Origin: Paludibacteraceae bacterium
GTDB taxonomy: Bacteria; Bacteroidota; Bacteroidia; Bacteroidales; Paludibacteraceae
Direction: 5' to 3'
Assembly: GCA_017557345.1 (NCBI GenBank)
Contig: JAFYZR010000045.1
Span: 1-52,400 of the forward strand
Length of the DNA: 52,400 nucleotides
Part shown: in pieces, positions 50,925-52,400 of the stretch
How the letters are laid out: each line of letters begins with the position of its first letter
Numbering within the stretch: the first letter of the stretch is position 1
Position numbers and translations under genes: made by a program
The notes under the pieces: model-generated
The model's database searches: none
The model's input: the letters and a program-made list of their open reading frames with translations, nothing else
Told to the model about the DNA's origin: nothing

Positions 50925-51956
50925 ATGTTTCGATTCGCACATATAGAAATGCTGTGGCTGCTGGTAACAGTTCCTGTCTTTATAGCAGCTTACGTAGCAT
51001 ATACACTTCGCAAACGCCGTCAACTGGAAGAATTCGGCGATGCAGAATTGATGGCACAGCTAATGCCCAATGCCAGTAGAATACGTCCGAATGTGAAGTT
51101 CTCCATCGTCATGGTGGCATTGACCTTACTCATTTTTGCTGCCGCTCGTCCGCAGTTTGGGCAGAGTGAACGCACAGAGAAACGGCAAGGCATAGAAGCT
51201 ATCGTGGCATTGGATATTTCTAACTCCATGCTCGCAGAAGATGTAGCGCCAAATCGTCTTGACCGCGCTAAACAGATGCTGAGTAAACTGATGGATAATA
51301 TGGTGAACGACAAAGTGGGACTGGTTGTTTTTGCCGGTGATGCTTTTGTGCAACTGCCTATCACTTGCGACTATGTATCGGCAAAGATGTTTCTTAACTC
51401 CATCAAACCGGAATTGATAAAAACGCAGGGAACGGCCATCGGACAAGCCTTGGCTACAAGTATTCGTTGCTTTGGAGAACAAAGTGATGCCAGCCGTGCG
51501 ATTATCCTGATTACCGATGGTGAGAACCATGAGGATGATGCCGTGGCTGTCGCTAAACGTGCCAAAGAAGAAGGTATACAAGTGCTGGTGGTCGGAATCG
51601 GTAAACCAGAAGGAAGTCCTATTCCTATGCCGGGCACAAATAACTTCCGCAAAGACCGTCAGGGAAATGTTGTGGTTAGCCGTCTGAACGAAGACATGTG
51701 TCGTGAGATTGCGCAAGCCGGCGGAGGTATTTATGTTCGCTGCGATAACACCAACACTGCCACAAAAGCCATTCAGAAAGAATTGGATAAACTCGGCACA
51801 CAAGAAATCGAGACACAGGTATTTACGGATTATAACGAGCAGTTCCAGAGCTTTGCTCTGATTGCATTATTGCTCCTTGTTATTGACTTCTTTATTTTCA
51901 ATCGTAAAAACAAAGTGCTCAACCGTTTGGATATATTTGGGGAGGATAAGAAATGA
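50925..51956 (+). CDS. batB: BatB, VWA-domain membrane protein
   Basis: 343 residues. N-terminal TM helices (about 8-25 and 58-75), VWA with MIDAS DISNS (Asp97, Ser99, Ser101), LITDGENHEDD and a C-terminal TM (FALIALLLLVIDFFIF). A paralogue of BatA with the same topology. It lies 6 nt after batA and overlaps batC by 4 nt. Confidence 0.92.
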   Translation: MFRFAHIEMLWLLVTVPVFIAAYVAYTLRKRRQLEEFGDAELMAQLMPNASRIRPNVKFSIVMVALTLLIFAAARPQFGQSERTEKRQGIEAIVALDISNSMLAEDVAPNRLDRAKQMLSKLMDNMVNDKVGLVVFAGDAFVQLPITCDYVSAKMFLNSIKPELIKTQGTAIGQALATSIRCFGEQSDASRAIILITDGENHEDDAVAVAKRAKEEGIQVLVVGIGKPEGSPIPMPGTNNFRKDRQGNVVVSRLNEDMCREIAQAGGGIYVRCDNTNTATKAIQKELDKLGTQEIETQVFTDYNEQFQSFALIALLLLVIDFFIFNRKNKVLNRLDIFGEDKK

Positions 51957-52400
51957 AACGAATAACAGCAATATTAACGCTTTTCCTTATTCCTTGCTCT
52001 TTGCTCTTCGCACAACGCGAGGCAGGAGACGTAAGACGCGGAAACAGAGAATATAAAAAACAGAACTTCACCGAAGCAGAAGTGGACTATCGGCGGGGCT
52101 TGGAAGCCAACAAGAATAGCTACGAGGCACATTATAACTTAGGCGATGCATTGTTTAAGCAGGATAAGTATGCAGATGCACAGGCTGAGTTTGAAACCGC
52201 AGCAAAGATGCTGGACAAGAAATCCGATAAGGAACGTTATGCCAAAGCGATGCATAATATAGGCAACTGCAATTTTGCCCAACAGCAATACGACAAAGCA
52301 GTAGCCGCATACCAAGAGTCCTTGCGTGCCAATCCGAAAGATAATGACACACGCTATAACTTAGTGAAAGCGATGGAGATGTTGCAACAACAGCAACAAC
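51953..52400 (+). CDS. batC: BatC, TPR protein (partial)
   Basis: ATG at 51953 overlaps the batB stop (ATGA). 149 codons are present and the frame is open at the window edge. The signal peptide is MKRITAILTLFLIPCSLLFA. TPR repeats follow: YKKQNFTEAEVDYRRGLEAN, YEAHYNLGDALFKQDKYADA and AMHNIGNCNFAQQQYDKAVA. It ends in a Gln run. Position and repeats fit BatC. Confidence 0.88.
   Translation, partial: MKRITAILTLFLIPCSLLFAQREAGDVRRGNREYKKQNFTEAEVDYRRGLEANKNSYEAHYNLGDALFKQDKYADAQAEFETAAKMLDKKSDKERYAKAMHNIGNCNFAQQQYDKAVAAYQESLRANPKDNDTRYNLVKAMEMLQQQQQ

Overview
The window looks like chromosomal DNA of a gut- or rumen-type member of the order Bacteroidales (Bacteroidota). The signs are promoters of the Bacteroidota type (TTTG, 20 nt, TAnnTTTG) in front of at least a dozen genes, few Shine-Dalgarno sites, a TonB-receptor-like outer-membrane protein, DUF3078, the coiled-coil/zapA/rny cluster, a MoxR-Bat operon, and secreted proteins with InlB-type, BspA-type and BIG2 domains and conserved C-terminal tags. 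No genus can be named from this sequence alone.

Layout. 1-3.7 kb (-): flavin reductase, outer-membrane beta-barrel protein and a partial iron-type alcohol dehydrogenase whose second half is not ADH. 3.8-7.9 kb (-): methylmalonyl-CoA mutase mutA-mutB. 8.1-12.6 kb (-): three overlapping secreted endonuclease-I-type genes. 12.7-17.3 kb (-): lpdA, serine acetyltransferase, C-GCAxxG-C-C protein, then TrhA/hemolysin III, an acyltransferase and a YjjG-like HAD phosphatase. 17.4-19.4 kb: tRNA-Pro(TGG), a beta-CASP RNA-processing MBL protein, and a 423-bp non-coding stretch with several hairpins and repeats. 19.4-23.4 kb looks accessory: a large FISUMP/InlB/BspA surface protein with a segment resembling a diversity-generating-retroelement (DGR) variable region, a four-TM protein, a non-coding stretch with a 136-nt multi-helix hairpin, and a DUF4160-DUF2442 pair. 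23.5-26.8 kb (+): S9 peptidase, acyl-ACP thioesterase, class II RNR C-terminal-like protein. 26.8-34.2 kb: RNase G, a 29-aa mS38/COX24-like protein, HU, mutY, DUF2520 protein, M20 dipeptidase, histidine kinase. 34.3-37.4 kb (+): single-chain type IIG-like restriction-modification enzyme. 37.8-42.6 kb: CcdA/ArsG-like membrane protein, trmN6, and the (-) operon DUF3078 - coiled coil - zapA - rny. 42.9-46.2 kb (+): BIG2 secreted protein. 46.5-46.8 kb (-): winged-helix protein. 47.1-52.4 kb (+): MoxR, DUF58, a membrane protein, BatA, BatB and BatC (partial), behind a textbook sigma-54 promoter.

The most unusual genome-scale pattern is a family of short tandem arrays with periods of 7, 8 or 11 bp. 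They sit at gene junctions, where they supply stop codons and sometimes the start codon of the next gene, and they also occur in frame inside conserved genes (HAD, MBL, mutY, trmN6, probably mutA). Other items to check first are the candidate DGR target at 21.0-21.2 kb, the hairpin at 22.6 kb, the chimeric ADH at the left edge, the nuclease trio with a nearly identical 134-bp 3' tag, and the rny terminator embedded in the trmN6 coding sequence.
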